Shown: in pieces, positions 16,832-17,359 of the stretch
Numbering within the stretch: the stretch's first letter is position 1
How the letters are laid out: the number at the start of each line of letters is the position of its first letter
Source of the DNA: CAZNKU01 sp045545235
Lineage (GTDB): Bacteria; Bacillota; Clostridia; Monoglobales; Firm-18
DNA: 17,359 bases
Assembly (NCBI GenBank): GCA_045545235.1
Contig: JAZQAN010000004.1
Location: forward strand, 1 to 17,359
Direction: 5' to 3'
The notes under the pieces: model-generated
The model's database searches: none
What the model was told of the DNA's origin: nothing
Seen by the model: only the letters and a program-made list of their open reading frames with translations
Made by a program: the position numbers and the translations under genes

Positions 16832-16908
16832 TGGGCTGTAGCCAAGTCGGTAAGGCACAGGATTTTGATTCCTGCATTTCGTTGGTTCGAGTCCAACCAG
16901 CCCAGCCA
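16832..16908 (+). tRNA. tRNA-Gln (anticodon TTG)
   Basis: The acceptor stem TGGGCTG pairs with CAGCCCA; a weak first pair (T-A) is usual for tRNA-Gln. The anticodon arm CAGGA-TTTTGAT-TCCTG places TTG at 16865-16867. The discriminator is G and CCA is encoded (16906-16908). Confidence 0.95.
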
Positions 16909-16923
16909 AATTTAATTTAATAT

Positions 16924-16999
16924 GATTCATTAGCTCAGTAGGTAGAGCACTTGACTTTTAATCAAGGTGTCCGGGGTTCGAATCCCCGATGGATCACCA
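16924..16999 (+). tRNA. tRNA-Lys (anticodon TTT)
   Basis: The acceptor stem GATTCAT pairs with ATGGATC (one G-U pair). The anticodon arm CTTGA-CTTTTAA-TCAAG places TTT at 16957-16959. The T arm is CGGGG-TTCGAAT-CCCCG, the discriminator is A, and CCA is encoded. It is the last gene before the terminator. Confidence 0.96.
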
Positions 17000-17000
17000 A

Positions 17001-17042
17001 AAAATCGACAAGGTTCGACAGAATCTTGTCGATTTTACTTTT
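17001..17042 (+). terminator. Rho-independent terminator of the tRNA operon
   Basis: AAAATCGACAAGGTTC (17001-17016) pairs with GAATCTTGTCGATTTT (17021-17036) through 16 pairs with one G-U, around the loop GACA. It runs into TTTTACTTTT. The stem begins 2 nt after the last tRNA. Confidence 0.9.
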
Positions 17043-17333
17043 CATCTGTTCACTCTTCACTTTTCACTAAAAATGTCGATTATTGGAAAGAAATAAGCAA
17101 TAGTGAACAAGGAAAAAGTTAGGGTAGCTTTGCTTTTCCAAAGCTTATATTATATGCAACTACTTGTCGGAAAAATGACATTTTCGGATGCCTTTTTAGT
17201 TATATCCGTCCCATAGATAAGCAAAAAAGCTTTTGCTTTGATAAATAAAAGGGTTTTACAGAGGAGCATCAGTTTACAGTACATTTTATCGGACTGCTAA
17301 TATGATATTATTTATATGAAAGGGGGGATATTT
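17043..17333. other. Intergenic region with heptamer repeats and small hairpins
   Basis: I see no gene in this stretch. It holds three tandem NTTCACT heptamers (17048-17068) with an inverted copy at 17102-17108, a 7-bp hairpin AGCTTTG/CAAAGCT (17126-17145), an 8-bp hairpin AAGCAAAA/TTTTGCTT (17219-17238) with no T run after it, and a weak promoter candidate for the gene at 17334 (TTTACA 17273-17278; TG at 17295-17296 and TAATAT at 17298-17303). Confidence 0.5.
17048..17068 (+). repeat. Three tandem 7-bp NTTCACT repeats
   Basis: GTTCACT, CTTCACT and TTTCACT follow one another without a gap. TGTTCACT (17047-17054) is mirrored by AGTGAACA (17102-17109). It looks like a short variable heptanucleotide repeat tract just past a tRNA terminator. 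Confidence 0.6.
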
Positions 17334-17359
17334 ATGAAACTGTTTGAGGGATTTGAAGC
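17334..17359 (+). CDS. Start of a gene cut by the window end
   Basis: An ATG at 17334 follows AAAGGGGGG (ending at 17327) by 6 nt and opens MKLFEGFEA before the window ends. The ribosome site is strong and a possible promoter lies about 30-60 bp upstream, so this is probably a real start. Nine residues do not allow identification. Confidence 0.6.

Noticed and set aside
17219..17238. AAGCAAAA/TTTTGCTT hairpin as a terminator
   Set aside because: No T run follows on the plus strand, no upstream gene needs it, and the stem is nearly all A-T pairs.

Overview
The window looks like chromosomal DNA of a low-GC Gram-positive anaerobe of the Clostridia (Firmicutes/Bacillota). The evidence is AT-rich coding with strong AGGAGG-type ribosome sites, S-layer homology (SLH) domains on three secreted proteins, a YesN-like AraC regulator, consensus sigma-A promoters, and a tRNA cluster with encoded CCA ends. 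I cannot name the species. I saw no transposase, integrase, phage gene or CRISPR array.

Layout. Positions 1-84 hold the probable tail of an upstream gene and a terminator. 85-362 is mostly non-coding and contains a strong hairpin. 363-1580 (minus) is a membrane-anchored AraC-type regulator. A divergent control region follows, with a good sigma-A promoter and a pair of repeats 21 bp apart. From 1843 to 15047 (plus) runs an apparent three-gene operon of large secreted SLH proteins: an 880-residue protein with N-terminal SLH repeats, a 2187-residue protein with four tandem lectin-like modules, Ig-like and discoidin-like domains and C-terminal SLH repeats, and a 1292-residue heparinase II/III-like polysaccharide lyase with an internal DNRLRE-type module and C-terminal SLH repeats. 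The operon ends in a strong terminator. Convergent to it (15109-16302, minus) is a cytoplasmic beta-propeller protein resembling oligogalacturonate lyase (PL22). 16464-17042 is a promoter, five tRNA genes (Gly, Arg, His, Gln, Lys) and a terminator. 17043-17333 is non-coding with short repeats, and a new gene starts at 17334.

How the parts may work together (inference): the AraC protein probably controls the SLH operon. The two non-catalytic SLH proteins may build or bind at the cell surface while the lyase, anchored in the same way, cleaves a uronic-acid polysaccharide. The intracellular PL22-like protein could act on the unsaturated oligosaccharides that are taken up. No transporter or glycoside hydrolase lies in the window, so the substrate is open. 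The least explained parts are the repeated modules of the 2187-residue protein, the body of the 880-residue protein, and the lyase's departure from the usual NNH active-site motif.
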